From the NCBI GenBank assembly GCA_020846935.1, contig JADLCY010000013.1, forward strand, positions 153,156 to 217,155: DNA of 64,000 nt, in the 5' to 3' direction. This document shows, piece after piece, positions 54,637 through 62,870 of this stretch. A model generated the notes under the pieces. It had not been told where the DNA came from, did no database searches, and worked only from the letters and a program-made list of their open reading frames with translations. Both the position numbers and the translations under genes were made by a program. Within the stretch, counting starts at the first letter, position 1. Each line of letters begins with the position of its first letter. This DNA is from Gemmatimonadaceae bacterium (GTDB taxonomy: Bacteria > Gemmatimonadota > Gemmatimonadetes > Gemmatimonadales > Gemmatimonadaceae).

Positions 54637-54690
54637 GCGCGGCGACCGCGGCATGAGCACGCGCGGCGACCGCGGCATGAGCACGCGCGG
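54637..54690 (+). repeat. 24-bp tandem repeat at a gene start
   Basis: The 24-nt unit at 54637-54660 is repeated exactly at 54661-54684, followed by the first 6 nt of a third copy. The unit contains an in-frame ATG, so the start region of the next gene exists twice, adding eight residues. Confidence 0.85.
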
Positions 54691-55552
54691 ACCCCGGACA
54701 CGGCTCGGCATGTACGGCGCGCTGGCCGTCGCGCTCTTTGGCGCACCGCGTGTTGCCGACGCACAGGCCCCGGTTCGGGTCCTGACCTTCAATATCCGAT
54801 ACGGCACGGCCAACGATGGCGCCCATCGCTGGCCGTTCCGCCGACCGCACGTGATCGCCACGATCCGCGACCACCACCCGCACCTGCTGGGCGTGCAGGA
54901 AGCGCTGCGCGCCCAGCTCGACGACATCGAGTCGGCGCTGCCAGGCTTTCGTGAGTTGGGCGTTGGTCGAGATGACGGCGCGACCGGCGGTGAGTACTCG
55001 GCGCTGCTCGTCGACACGGCGCGCTTTGTGGTGGCCGACCACGGGCAGTTCTGGTTCTCGGACCGACCGGCGGAGCCGGGATCGATGACCTGGGGGAACG
55101 GCTACCCCAGAGTGTGCGTCTGGGCGCGGCTCGTGGACCGCGCGACAGGAGACACGCTCCTCGTGTTCAACCAGCACTGGGACCACGAGTCACAGCCTTC
55201 ACGCGAGCGCAGTGCGGCGCTCCTGCTCGCGCGCATGGCCGACGCCGGCGCTGGTCGGTTGCCGGCACTGGTCCTGGGCGACTTCAATTCGGGCGAGTCG
55301 AACGCCGCGTTCCGTGCCCTGCTCTCCGATCGCGCCGTGCGCCTGCGTGACACGTTCCGGGAGCTCGCGCCAACGGCCGGCGTAGTGGGTACGTTGCACG
55401 CCTTCAAAGGCGACTCGACCGGCGAGAAGATCGACGCGATCCTGGCGACGCCGCAATGGACCGTGCTGGATGCCTCGATCGATCGCCGGCGATTTGGCGA
55501 TCTCTGGGCTTCGGATCACTTCGCCGTCGCCGCCGTCCTGCGCCGGCGTTAG
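54653..55552 (+). CDS. Secreted endonuclease/exonuclease/phosphatase family protein
   Basis: A 300-residue protein with an N-terminal signal (about 20-39, MYGALAVALFGAPRVADA) and an EEP fold: LTFNIRYGTANDG at the start, GVQEALRAQ, FNQHWDHES, LGDFNSGESN and SDHFAVAAV at the end. The likely substrate is a phosphodiester or phosphate ester; nuclease or phosphatase activity cannot be told apart. Three starts are possible in frame, at 54653, 54677 and 54710; the first two sit in the tandem repeat and the third would leave a shorter signal. The stop TAG lies in a CGTTAGGC octamer. I am confident in the family, not the start. Confidence 0.85.
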   Translation: MSTRGDRGMSTRGPRTRLGMYGALAVALFGAPRVADAQAPVRVLTFNIRYGTANDGAHRWPFRRPHVIATIRDHHPHLLGVQEALRAQLDDIESALPGFRELGVGRDDGATGGEYSALLVDTARFVVADHGQFWFSDRPAEPGSMTWGNGYPRVCVWARLVDRATGDTLLVFNQHWDHESQPSRERSAALLLARMADAGAGRLPALVLGDFNSGESNAAFRALLSDRAVRLRDTFRELAPTAGVVGTLHAFKGDSTGEKIDAILATPQWTVLDASIDRRRFGDLWASDHFAVAAVLRRR

Positions 55553-55561
55553 GCGCGCCAC

Positions 55562-55581
55562 CGCCAGGCGCGCGCCTGGCG
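55562..55581. terminator. Perfect palindrome between convergent genes
   Basis: A 20-nt perfect palindrome (CGCCAGGCGC followed by its complement) lies 10 nt after the plus-strand stop and 98 nt from the minus-strand stop at 55679. It can form a long GC hairpin and may act as a bidirectional terminator. No T tract is seen. Confidence 0.45.
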
Positions 55582-55678
55582 ACGGTCGGATTCAGCGGCG
55601 CAGTCGCGGAGCAGCGGTTCGCCGAGGTGGGGCGCGAGACGGGACGTGGGAACGCCAGCCGGCAGCGACGGCTCGGCC

Positions 55679-57526
55679 CTACTGCGCGACCCGCTCCACG
55701 ACAGGAAGGACGATCTTCGAGGGATATCGCCTCGAGCGAAAGACGCGCTGCGTCGATGGGGTGAAGTCGGCGTCCTTCGCCTCGAAGATGTTCGGCACGA
55801 ACTTCTGCGGATTGCGGTCGATCAGCGGGAACCAGGTACTCTGGACCTGGACCATCACGCGGTGCCCCTTTCGGAACGTGTAGGCCTGGGTGTGCAGGTC
55901 GATGGCGTAGTCGGTCACCTTTCCCGGGACGATCGCCTGCGGCCGGGAGTAGCTGGAGCGATAACGACCGCGGAACACCTCGTTGGCCACCATGAACTGG
56001 TACCCGTTCATGCGCGGCTCGCTCATCCCCGTGTCCGGATAGACGTCGATGAGCTTGACGATCCAGTCCGTATCGCTGCCGGTGATCGCGGCATGGAGCG
56101 TGACCGAGATGTCGCCGGCGATCGTCAGATCCTCGGCAAGCGCTGGCGTTTGCCATAGCACCACGTCGGGCCGCGTAGCCGCGAAACGCTGGTCATCACT
56201 CAGCCACGTCGACCAGGTGGAGCCCGCGCTGTACGTCGGCGGGATCGGGCGCGGCCGATATGGCACGGGCTTGTTTGGATCCGACACGTAGGCGTCGAAC
56301 GCGTTCGCGTCGTTGCGAGTCGGCGCCGTCGTGCTGAGCACCTGGTTTGCGCTGAAGAAGAAGCTGCGTGGCGAGCTGCCGGCCTTTGGTGGCCACGCAT
56401 CGTAGCGACGCCATCGATTGCTCCCCGCCTCGAAGACGGTCGCCTCGGCGAGGTGCGGGGCCGGCCGACCTTCGTGCAGGTGGTGCGCAAAGAACGGCGC
56501 CATCAATGAGTCGCGAAAGAAGCTGCCCGTCGCCGCGTCGAACTGGATCGGCCCCAGTGAGTTGCCGTCACCGCGCATCCACCCTCCGTGATTCCACGGG
56601 CCAACGACCAGCCAGTTGTTCCGATTCGCGCCATCGAGCTTCTCCAGCTCACGGTAGATCGTGATCGGACCATAGAAGTCCTCCTGATCCCACCAGCCGG
56701 CCACGTTGAGGTTCGGAATCGTCACCGGCTTTCGCAGCAGTGGTGCCATGCCCTGCCCCTGCCAGAATGCGTCGTAGTCCGGACGCTGCGAGAAGTCGTT
56801 CCAGGTCGGGATCTTCCCGTTCAGGTACCTGCGGTTGACGTTGGCCAGCGTGCCAAGGCGCAGGTACCAGTCGTACGTGTCGTACACGTCGAAGGCGAAC
56901 GGCTTCACATCCTTTCCGGACTCCATCATCACGGCGTACTCGAAGCCATAGGAGAGGCGGAAGGCGCCGTTGTGGTGGAAGTCATCGCCCAACCACATGT
57001 CCGACGGCGACGCCTGCGGGGACACTGCCTTGAGTGCCGGATGGGGCTCCATCATGGCGACCGCGGTGAGCCAACCTGGGTAGGACACGCCTGTCATGCC
57101 GACGCGACCGTTGTTGCCGGGAAGTTGCTTCACCATCCACTCGATCGAGTCCCAGGCGTCGGTGGCCTCGTCGATGGCGCGCCGGTCGGATCGATCCTTG
57201 CGCGGCTGACGGAGCATGACAAACTCGCCTTCGCTCCTGAACTTCCCCCGGGCATCCTGAAAGGCAAAGATGTAGCCGTCCTTTGCCAGGAACCCGTACC
57301 CGGCCTCAATGCTTCGACTGCTGGTGCCACCGATTCCGTACGGTGTGCGAATGAACATGATCGGCAGGGGTCCTCGCGCACTCGCGGGCGTGAAGATCCG
57401 CGTATAGAGACGCACACCGTCGCGCATGGGGATCATCTCCTCGCGCAGCGTGAAGGCGTCCTGGCCGAGGGCTCCTGCGGGGCCGATGACCAGCGCCAGC
57501 GCGAGTGACGAGAGCAGCGTTCGCAT
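55679..57526 (-). CDS. CocE/NonD family X-Pro dipeptidyl-peptidase-like hydrolase
   Basis: A 615-residue secreted alpha/beta hydrolase with a Sec signal (LLSSLALALVIGPAGALGQ). The CocE domain shows MRDGVRLYTRIF, PYGIGGTSSR, the nucleophile serine in GMTGVSYPGW, and GPWNHGGW with a likely catalytic histidine. The C-terminal jelly-roll domain (from about 430) is typical. It may act on esters or N-terminal X-Pro peptides. It starts 13 nt after ridA's stop, last in a minus-strand run. Confidence 0.9.
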   Translation of the reverse strand: MRTLLSSLALALVIGPAGALGQDAFTLREEMIPMRDGVRLYTRIFTPASARGPLPIMFIRTPYGIGGTSSRSIEAGYGFLAKDGYIFAFQDARGKFRSEGEFVMLRQPRKDRSDRRAIDEATDAWDSIEWMVKQLPGNNGRVGMTGVSYPGWLTAVAMMEPHPALKAVSPQASPSDMWLGDDFHHNGAFRLSYGFEYAVMMESGKDVKPFAFDVYDTYDWYLRLGTLANVNRRYLNGKIPTWNDFSQRPDYDAFWQGQGMAPLLRKPVTIPNLNVAGWWDQEDFYGPITIYRELEKLDGANRNNWLVVGPWNHGGWMRGDGNSLGPIQFDAATGSFFRDSLMAPFFAHHLHEGRPAPHLAEATVFEAGSNRWRRYDAWPPKAGSSPRSFFFSANQVLSTTAPTRNDANAFDAYVSDPNKPVPYRPRPIPPTYSAGSTWSTWLSDDQRFAATRPDVVLWQTPALAEDLTIAGDISVTLHAAITGSDTDWIVKLIDVYPDTGMSEPRMNGYQFMVANEVFRGRYRSSYSRPQAIVPGKVTDYAIDLHTQAYTFRKGHRVMVQVQSTWFPLIDRNPQKFVPNIFEAKDADFTPSTQRVFRSRRYPSKIVLPVVERVAQ

Positions 57527-57538
57527 CGTATCGACCGA

Positions 57539-57922
57539 TCAGGAGGGTTTGACGGCCGCAATGGCCTGGATCTCGATCTGGTAGCCGTAGTGCAGATCCT
57601 TCACCGGCACCACCGCCCGCGCGGGCTTGTGACTCCCCATCATGCGCACGTAAGCCGCGTTCACTTCGCCCCACAGCGCGATATCGCTGATGTAGATGGT
57701 CATCTGCAGCACGTGGTCGAGGTCTGAACCCGCCGCCCGAAGGATGGCCTGCACGTTGCGCAGCGTTTGCTCCGTCTGCTCGCCAATGGTGCCGACGGCA
57801 TGCTCCGATTGCCCAGGAACGATCGCCAGCTGACCGGCGACATATACGACGCCATTGTGGACAACGGCCTGGGAGTAGTGGCCGGCAGGAACGGGCGCGG
57901 TCTCGGTCTGGACGAACTGCAT
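57539..57922 (-). CDS. ridA: RidA family enamine/imine deaminase
   Basis: A 127-residue RidA protein that hydrolyses reactive enamines to protect PLP enzymes. Motifs: GHYSQAVVHNGVVYVAGQL (N-terminal) and the strand-helix VLQMTIYISDIALWGEVN; the family arginine is visible in PARAVVPVKDLHYG. It lies between a small membrane protein and the CocE-like hydrolase, on the same strand. Confidence 0.93.
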   Translation of the reverse strand: MQFVQTETAPVPAGHYSQAVVHNGVVYVAGQLAIVPGQSEHAVGTIGEQTEQTLRNVQAILRAAGSDLDHVLQMTIYISDIALWGEVNAAYVRMMGSHKPARAVVPVKDLHYGYQIEIQAIAAVKPS

Positions 57923-57948
57923 CGCTGGAGTCGGTTGAGGTCGAGTCG

Positions 57949-58338
57949 TCAGCCCCGCTCAGACGGAGGCATCGGGGCCAGGACGTTGCGTCGGGTGATC
58001 CAGAAGACCGTAACAGCGGCGATGATGCCCCCGGCCAGGAGCGAAGCAAAGACGGCGCGCAGATCCTGTCCACCGTAGAATCGTGTCGCCGCCGCTCCCG
58101 TATAGGTGAGCGTGAGCCCCCAGCCCCAGGCGAACGGCGCCAGCCAGGGCCGGCGCTTGCGCCATCCCCACAGTATGATCGGGCCCAGCACGACATAGGC
58201 CAACTGCGCCCAGAACACGGACCACTGGCCCGTACCGGACGGACGTGGCTCGGCCGTCACCAGATTCACAAGCCCCGCGATGCTGCCCGCAAACAGCAGC
58301 GTCATCGCGAGCGCGTCGACGAGCCTGACGAACCGCAT
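57949..58338 (-). CDS. Small four-helix membrane protein, unknown
   Basis: A 129-residue protein with four hydrophobic segments (about 9-27, 41-58, 66-82, 93-113) and a polar C-terminal tail. No family is recognised. Its ATG lies 2 nt after the fumarylacetoacetase stop, so it is co-transcribed with it. Confidence 0.75.
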   Translation of the reverse strand: MRFVRLVDALAMTLLFAGSIAGLVNLVTAEPRPSGTGQWSVFWAQLAYVVLGPIILWGWRKRRPWLAPFAWGWGLTLTYTGAAATRFYGGQDLRAVFASLLAGGIIAAVTVFWITRRNVLAPMPPSERG

Positions 58339-58340
58339 CG

Positions 58341-59642
58341 TCAGGCGGCCGGCATCACGACGCCGGTACAGGTGCCGAACCCGATGGGCGCCGCGCCGGC
58401 GCGCTCGGCGCGCGCGCGAATCGTCACTTCATCGCCGTCTTCGAGGAATCGCCGTTCCTCGCCGCTCGGCAGCCGCAGCGGTTGCGATCCGCGCCAGGTG
58501 AGTTCGAGGAGGCAACCCCGCGAGCCCGGGTCGGCACCGGAGATCGTGCCGGTGCCCAGCAGGTCACCCGCGCGAAGGTTGCATCCGCCCATGGTGTGGT
58601 GCGCGACGAACTGCGCCGGCGTCCAGTACAGGTCGGTGGACGACCCCAGTGAAAGCCGGTGTGGTGCCATTCCCTCGGAGCGCATGCGTTCGCTCCGCAA
58701 CCAGACCTCGAGCCGGACGTCGATCCCACCTGCGGCCTGGTCGCCGGCATCCAGCAGGTAGGACAACGGCGCAGGGTCACCCGGAGCGCGCGAGGTCGCC
58801 GGGGACCGGAACGGTGCAAGCGCTTCCGAAGTGACCACCCATTGCCCCACCGTCGTCGCGAAGTTCTTGGCGAGGAACGGGCCGAGTGGCTGGTACTCCC
58901 AGGCCTGAACGTCGCGGGCCGACCAGTCATTGAGCAGGCTCACGCCAAAGACGGCCTCGCCGGCCCGCTGGATCGGCACCGGAATGCCTAACGCATTGCC
59001 GCCACCGATCCACAGTCCCAGCTCCAGTTCGTAGTCGAGGCGCCGCGTCGGCGCCACGGTCGGCGGGCCCGCGGCCTCAGCGCTCCACTGCCCGATCGGT
59101 CGACGGATCGGCGTGCCCGAAGCGACGATCGAGGACGCACGACCGTGGTAGCCGATCGGCACCCACTTGTAGTTCGGCAGGAGCGGATTGTCGGGGCGAA
59201 ACATGGACCCGACGTTGGTCGCGTGATGGATCGATGCGTAGAAGTCCGTGTAGTCGCCAACCGTGGCGGGCACGCCCAGCTCGACGTCGGTGAGCGGTCG
59301 AGTGAGCCCGTCGATGTGTGCTGCACGGCGACCCGCCTCGGTATCGGCGCGCAGCGCATCGCTCACCGCGCGCCGCCTGGCGGTCCACTGCGCCGGCGAC
59401 TCCGCCATGAGCGCGTTCAGCGTCGGCCCGGTGACCTGTTCCCATGCTTCACCGACCACGCCAGCGCGCGCCGCCGCCGCGACGTCGAGCACGCGGTCTC
59501 CGATGGCGACGCCCACACGCCATCCAGTGCGCTCGTCGCGAAAGACGCCCCACGGCAGGTTCTGCACAGGGAAATCGGTGGCGCCGTCGTTGGCCGATTC
59601 CACCCACGAACGGAGCGCAGGATCGTGCGTCGCGTTCGTCAT
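58341..59642 (-). CDS. fah: Fumarylacetoacetase
   Basis: A 433-residue FAH enzyme, last step of tyrosine and phenylalanine catabolism (fumarylacetoacetate to fumarate and acetoacetate). Visible are the N-terminal domain (LPWGVFRDERTG), the metal/active site TDFYASIHHATNVG with the catalytic histidine, YHGRASSIV, LDYELELGLWIGGGN, and FGVSLLNDWSARDVQAWEYQ split by family positions. The start ATG 59642 overlaps the previous gene's stop by 4 nt. No homogentisate dioxygenase is nearby. A TTA leucine codon lies in the octamer at 58986. Confidence 0.95.
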   Translation of the reverse strand: MTNATHDPALRSWVESANDGATDFPVQNLPWGVFRDERTGWRVGVAIGDRVLDVAAAARAGVVGEAWEQVTGPTLNALMAESPAQWTARRRAVSDALRADTEAGRRAAHIDGLTRPLTDVELGVPATVGDYTDFYASIHHATNVGSMFRPDNPLLPNYKWVPIGYHGRASSIVASGTPIRRPIGQWSAEAAGPPTVAPTRRLDYELELGLWIGGGNALGIPVPIQRAGEAVFGVSLLNDWSARDVQAWEYQPLGPFLAKNFATTVGQWVVTSEALAPFRSPATSRAPGDPAPLSYLLDAGDQAAGGIDVRLEVWLRSERMRSEGMAPHRLSLGSSTDLYWTPAQFVAHHTMGGCNLRAGDLLGTGTISGADPGSRGCLLELTWRGSQPLRLPSGEERRFLEDGDEVTIRARAERAGAAPIGFGTCTGVVMPAA

Positions 59643-60520
59643 GCGGCGACCAGGGCTGCGAGTTCGTCCACGGGTTCGCGAAACGAACACGAGCCAACGC
59701 CCCGCAACATCGGGCGCGCGAGCGAGGGATCGAACGGCACCTCGACTCCCGCCCAGGTGACCCGATCCCGGCCCACGGTGAAGTCGTCCAGCGAATCGGC
59801 CAGCAGGATGCGCCGCGCATCGGCGTCCGAACCGCCGGCCGCGACGAGCGACGACGCCAGCAACACGTTCAGGTAGCCGTGCATGACGCCGCGCGGACTG
59901 TCGGGCTCGTAGGTCAGCGGATAGGTGCCTCGGATGGGATGGTGCAATCCCGCGGTCGCCTTGAACGGAACCCCGGCCTCGCGGCAGGCCCGCAGAAAGG
60001 CCACGACGTCGTCCGCCGAGGGAAAGGCGTCTGCCACGACGCCGCCGGCGCGCAGTTTGGCCGCGGCGCCGATACGTCGTACCGCGGTCAGGCACGCGAG
60101 GAGCGACGGACCTGGGGCAAGTTCAACAAACAGTTCGACGCCGGGACTCTGCAGCGCTCCCAGGGCATCCACGTCGCCAGGAGATGTGGCGCGTGATTCG
60201 ATCGCATCCACGACGAGTCGCCCCGTCCAGCGCGTGTTGAAGGCCGTGATCGTCGCAAGGTCGGCCGGGGACGTCGCCAGTCCGGACAGGCGCCAGGGCG
60301 TCGAGATCGCGTCGACGCCGAGTGTGCGAACCTCGGTCTCGAACTCGGCGAGGCGCGCGATCGGCACGACGAGGCGACCCAGAGCCCAGGCGTCGTCACC
60401 CCCGAGATACTGCGCGTAGTTGGAGACGACGGCTCGCATCGACAGGGACGCCGGCGGGAACAGCCCGGCGTAGTCGACGAGGCCTCGCACGAGGCCACGC
60501 AGAACAGTCGAGCCGCTCAT
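59639..60520 (-). CDS. Unknown protein coupled to fumarylacetoacetase
   Basis: A 293-residue protein starting MSGSTVLRGLVRGLVDYAGL, rich in alternating hydrophobic and charged helices and strands consistent with an alpha/beta barrel, but I recognise no family. No signal is seen. The stop overlaps the fumarylacetoacetase start (4 nt), so the two are probably co-translated, and its own start overlaps the SET gene's stop. A link to aromatic amino-acid catabolism is inferred from this pairing only. Confidence 0.75.
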   Translation of the reverse strand: MSGSTVLRGLVRGLVDYAGLFPPASLSMRAVVSNYAQYLGGDDAWALGRLVVPIARLAEFETEVRTLGVDAISTPWRLSGLATSPADLATITAFNTRWTGRLVVDAIESRATSPGDVDALGALQSPGVELFVELAPGPSLLACLTAVRRIGAAAKLRAGGVVADAFPSADDVVAFLRACREAGVPFKATAGLHHPIRGTYPLTYEPDSPRGVMHGYLNVLLASSLVAAGGSDADARRILLADSLDDFTVGRDRVTWAGVEVPFDPSLARPMLRGVGSCSFREPVDELAALVAA

Positions 60521-61104
60521 CGAGCGGCGCTGCGGCGCTTCTTGCTCTTCCCCGCCTGGCCGACCTTGCGCTGTTTGCCCGGGTGACGCGAGGCCGCGTG
60601 ATGCGGAGCCTTTGCCCGGCGCTTCTTTGGCGGCTCGAGGATCGTCCCTCGACATTTGGCCGTGCCGCAGCGGCACACATAGAGCGCCTCGTCTTCTTCC
60701 GTCGTGTCCTTGTCCCGCGAGTAGCTGTAGTCGTAGCTCAGCTCCTCACCCTTTCGAATGGGCTTGATCGCCTCGATGAAGATGCGATTCTGTTCGTCGA
60801 CCGCCTCGCAGTTCGGGTCGCACGAGTGATTGATGAAGCGCGCGTCGTTGCCGTCGAACGCCGCGTCGATGATGGTGCGCTTGTTGACCGTGAACAGAAA
60901 GGTGTGGTGGCGCTTCACCTTCGTGTCGTCGTAACGTCGATCCGCTTCGGCCCACGAGATACGCTCGCCCAGATATTCGACGATCCGCTCGCCCTTGCGA
61001 ATGTCACGCGTCGCGTAGCCACCGCGTCCCTGAATGCTCGACTTGCGGACCACGAACGGCGGATCGACCGGCACGTACGGGACCTTTTTCTTTCGAGTCG
61101 CCAT
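60517..61104 (-). CDS. SET-domain lysine methyltransferase with basic tail
   Basis: A 195-residue protein with a compact SET domain: GRGGYATRDIRKGE near residue 27, YLGERISWAEAD, ARFINHSCDPNC at 88-99, and ELSYDY at 121-126. A cysteine-rich post-SET follows (C144, C146, C151, in VCRCGTAKCRGT). Residues about 159-195 are a lysine/arginine-rich tail that may bind nucleic acid. SET proteins methylate protein lysines using SAM. The start MATRKKK at 61104 is preferred over 61137. Its end overlaps the following gene and it lies 1 nt after the stop of the preceding unknown gene. Confidence 0.9.
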   Translation of the reverse strand: MATRKKKVPYVPVDPPFVVRKSSIQGRGGYATRDIRKGERIVEYLGERISWAEADRRYDDTKVKRHHTFLFTVNKRTIIDAAFDGNDARFINHSCDPNCEAVDEQNRIFIEAIKPIRKGEELSYDYSYSRDKDTTEEDEALYVCRCGTAKCRGTILEPPKKRRAKAPHHAASRHPGKQRKVGQAGKSKKRRSAAR

Positions 61105-61105
61105 G

Positions 61106-61546
61106 TCAGGCCTTCGCGGCGAGCGTCGTTGCCACACGCTTGCGGAACAGCTCGAGCACCGCCTGGGCCGCCGGGCTGTGCGCGGTCATCCACTCCGCGT
61201 TGCGAAACGCGATTGGGCTGATCTTTGCCCGGTACTCGGCCAGGTAGGGCTCCACCTTGGCGAAGACGAACATCCCCTCGCCGCAGCTCTCCATCATGAA
61301 GTCGGCGTGCAGCACGCCGTGCTTGACCATGCCGTAGACCATTTCCCAATACGAGCTCACCTGCCGAAAGGCGGGGTTGAGCGGGTGGTCGCCCTTGGTG
61401 AAGGCGAGGACGTCGTCAAACGTCCGAGGCCAGAACTCCGCGTTGATCAACCGGCGCGACTCCCGCATCACCGCGTCCCTGCGCAGCTCATAGAGCTTGA
61501 TGACGAGTTCGGCGTCGTGGTGGTCCGGGTAGTCCTTGGTCAGCAT
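61106..61546 (-). CDS. Unknown conserved-looking protein before the SET gene
   Basis: A 146-residue soluble protein with a mostly helical sequence, for example VIKLYELRRDAVMRESRRLI near the N-terminus and YWEMVYGMVKHGVLH in the middle. No family is recognised with confidence. It starts the run leading to the SET methyltransferase gene, 1 nt apart, so it could be its partner or target. No upstream promoter motif is clear. Confidence 0.75.
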   Translation of the reverse strand: MLTKDYPDHHDAELVIKLYELRRDAVMRESRRLINAEFWPRTFDDVLAFTKGDHPLNPAFRQVSSYWEMVYGMVKHGVLHADFMMESCGEGMFVFAKVEPYLAEYRAKISPIAFRNAEWMTAHSPAAQAVLELFRKRVATTLAAKA

Positions 61547-61639
61547 GAATGGGGATTCGAGGGATTGGAAGGCACGGCACGTCAGGGGCGGAAAATGCCC
61601 AATTGGTGCAGGCCGTGCCAGTCACCATGTTCCTCGGCT

Positions 61640-61780
61640 GAACCGGCATGCGGAAGGAACAGCGTGTCCCTCGCCCGGGGGAGGCGTCGGCCTCGGTGCT
61701 GATGACGCCATGCGCCTGACGCGCTGCGCAAGAATCCCTGCAACGACCTCTGCGTTGAGTCACGACCCCCACGCCGCCTC
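61640..61780 (-). pseudogene. Possible decayed histidine kinase C-terminal fragment
   Basis: On the minus strand a frame reads HGVISTEADASPGRGTRCSF then RMPV, which resembles the end of a HATPase domain (GGxIxxxSxPGxGTxF and LPV). A GVGV segment upstream resembles a G2 box but the spacing is expanded. No start or complete domain is present and the frame is interrupted. It could be chance resemblance. Confidence 0.3.
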
Positions 61781-61969
61781 GTCGACGCCGAGCGTGCGGT
61801 GCTGTTGAAGCCGTACGATCCGCTTGAGGGTGATTGCGGCCCGACGCGGTCCTGCTCGCCGGAACCGCCGCGTCAGGCATCGCGTATTGCGCGAGCCCAG
61901 CGCCGTGACGCGCGGATGCGGAGGTCACCGGGATGCGTCGGTCTGCCTAACGCGCGTGCCGGAATGCGA

Positions 61970-62000
61970 AACGGCCGGGGGATCATGGCCCCCGGCCGTT
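61970..62000 (-). terminator. Strong GC hairpin, probable terminator
   Basis: A perfect 12-bp stem (61970-61981, AACGGCCGGGGG, with 61989-62000) and a 7-nt loop, 27 nt beyond the stop of the lipoprotein gene at 62027. On the minus strand it is followed by a short T-containing stretch. It likely ends that transcript and may serve in both directions. Confidence 0.65.
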
Positions 62001-62026
62001 GCCTTCGCACCTCGATCCTCGGGCCC

Positions 62027-62593
62027 TTACCGCGGTAGTCGACCGCGCGGACGTCGGCGTGGTGGACAGTGATCCGGCCCCACGCCACCTCCGCGAATGA
62101 CCACACCGATCACGTCGCCGATGCCGATGCCGCCTCCGCTATCTCCGGTTCCGATCCCACCCCCTCCAGTCCCACGCCCACCCTCGGCCGGCACCTCGAC
62201 CGGCAGCGCGGCCGGGCGCGGGGCCACGAGCGGAACGCTCGAAACCGCGGGCGCCGGGGACGGCGCGACCGAGGCCTCCGTCGTTTGCGCCACCATGATC
62301 TCGGCCTTCACCTCTGGCGCCGGCGTGGACAGGTCCTGGGGTGTCGTACCGGCCGTCCTGGCGACCGTCGGCCGCGGCCGGCGCGAACGCTGAACCGGTT
62401 CCGCCGTCTTCCCCTGCTCCAGCTCCGAAACGAAGCGCATCGGCGCCTCGTTGCCTTGGCTGGCCAGCTCGATCGGGTTGGCCGAAGCGTCGAGATCGCG
62501 CTTGAGATCAGCGCTGAGGTTGCCCTCGCCAGCGCGTTCGCCGCACGCGGCGGCGCCGATCAGACCGAGGACCAACAGCTTGCGAATGCTCAT
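62027..62593 (-). CDS. Lipoprotein with glycine-rich C-terminus
   Basis: A 188-residue protein with a lipoprotein signal (about 1-16) and lipobox AAAC-G, a low-complexity Pro/Ala/Val middle, and a glycine-rich C-terminal part (GGRGTGGGGIGTGDSGGG and then GDVIGVVIRGGGVGPDHC), ending in a basic PRRRPRGRLPR. No family is recognised. It stands alone between two hairpins and gene-poor stretches. I chose ATG 62593 (MSIRK); the ATG at 62599 is equally possible. Confidence 0.75.
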   Translation of the reverse strand: MSIRKLLVLGLIGAAACGERAGEGNLSADLKRDLDASANPIELASQGNEAPMRFVSELEQGKTAEPVQRSRRPRPTVARTAGTTPQDLSTPAPEVKAEIMVAQTTEASVAPSPAPAVSSVPLVAPRPAALPVEVPAEGGRGTGGGGIGTGDSGGGIGIGDVIGVVIRGGGVGPDHCPPRRRPRGRLPR

Positions 62594-62870
62594 CGGCAAC
62601 CCTCCGGTTCAGAATGCCGTTCGCGCGTCCCCCGAGAATCTGCAGCAGAGGCGCACCGCTTGCCACCATCGCAGGTTGCAGGCCAACGGTCCTCCCAGCG
62701 AGGGCGTGCATGCGGTGTCCTCGGCAGGGCACACACCGCTGTCTCCCTGCGGTGACAAGCACCGTGGCACTCGCGTTCTCAGGTCACGTGGGGTATACAC
62801 CCGAGCAGCGTGTGACCCCAACCGACGTTCCATCCCGAGTCCAGGGCCGACGAGCAGGCCTCTCTCAAAC
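62594..62870. other. Intergenic stretch, no gene seen
   Basis: This 277-nt gap separates two divergent lipoprotein genes and should contain their promoters. The reading frames in it look like chance. Confidence 0.5.
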
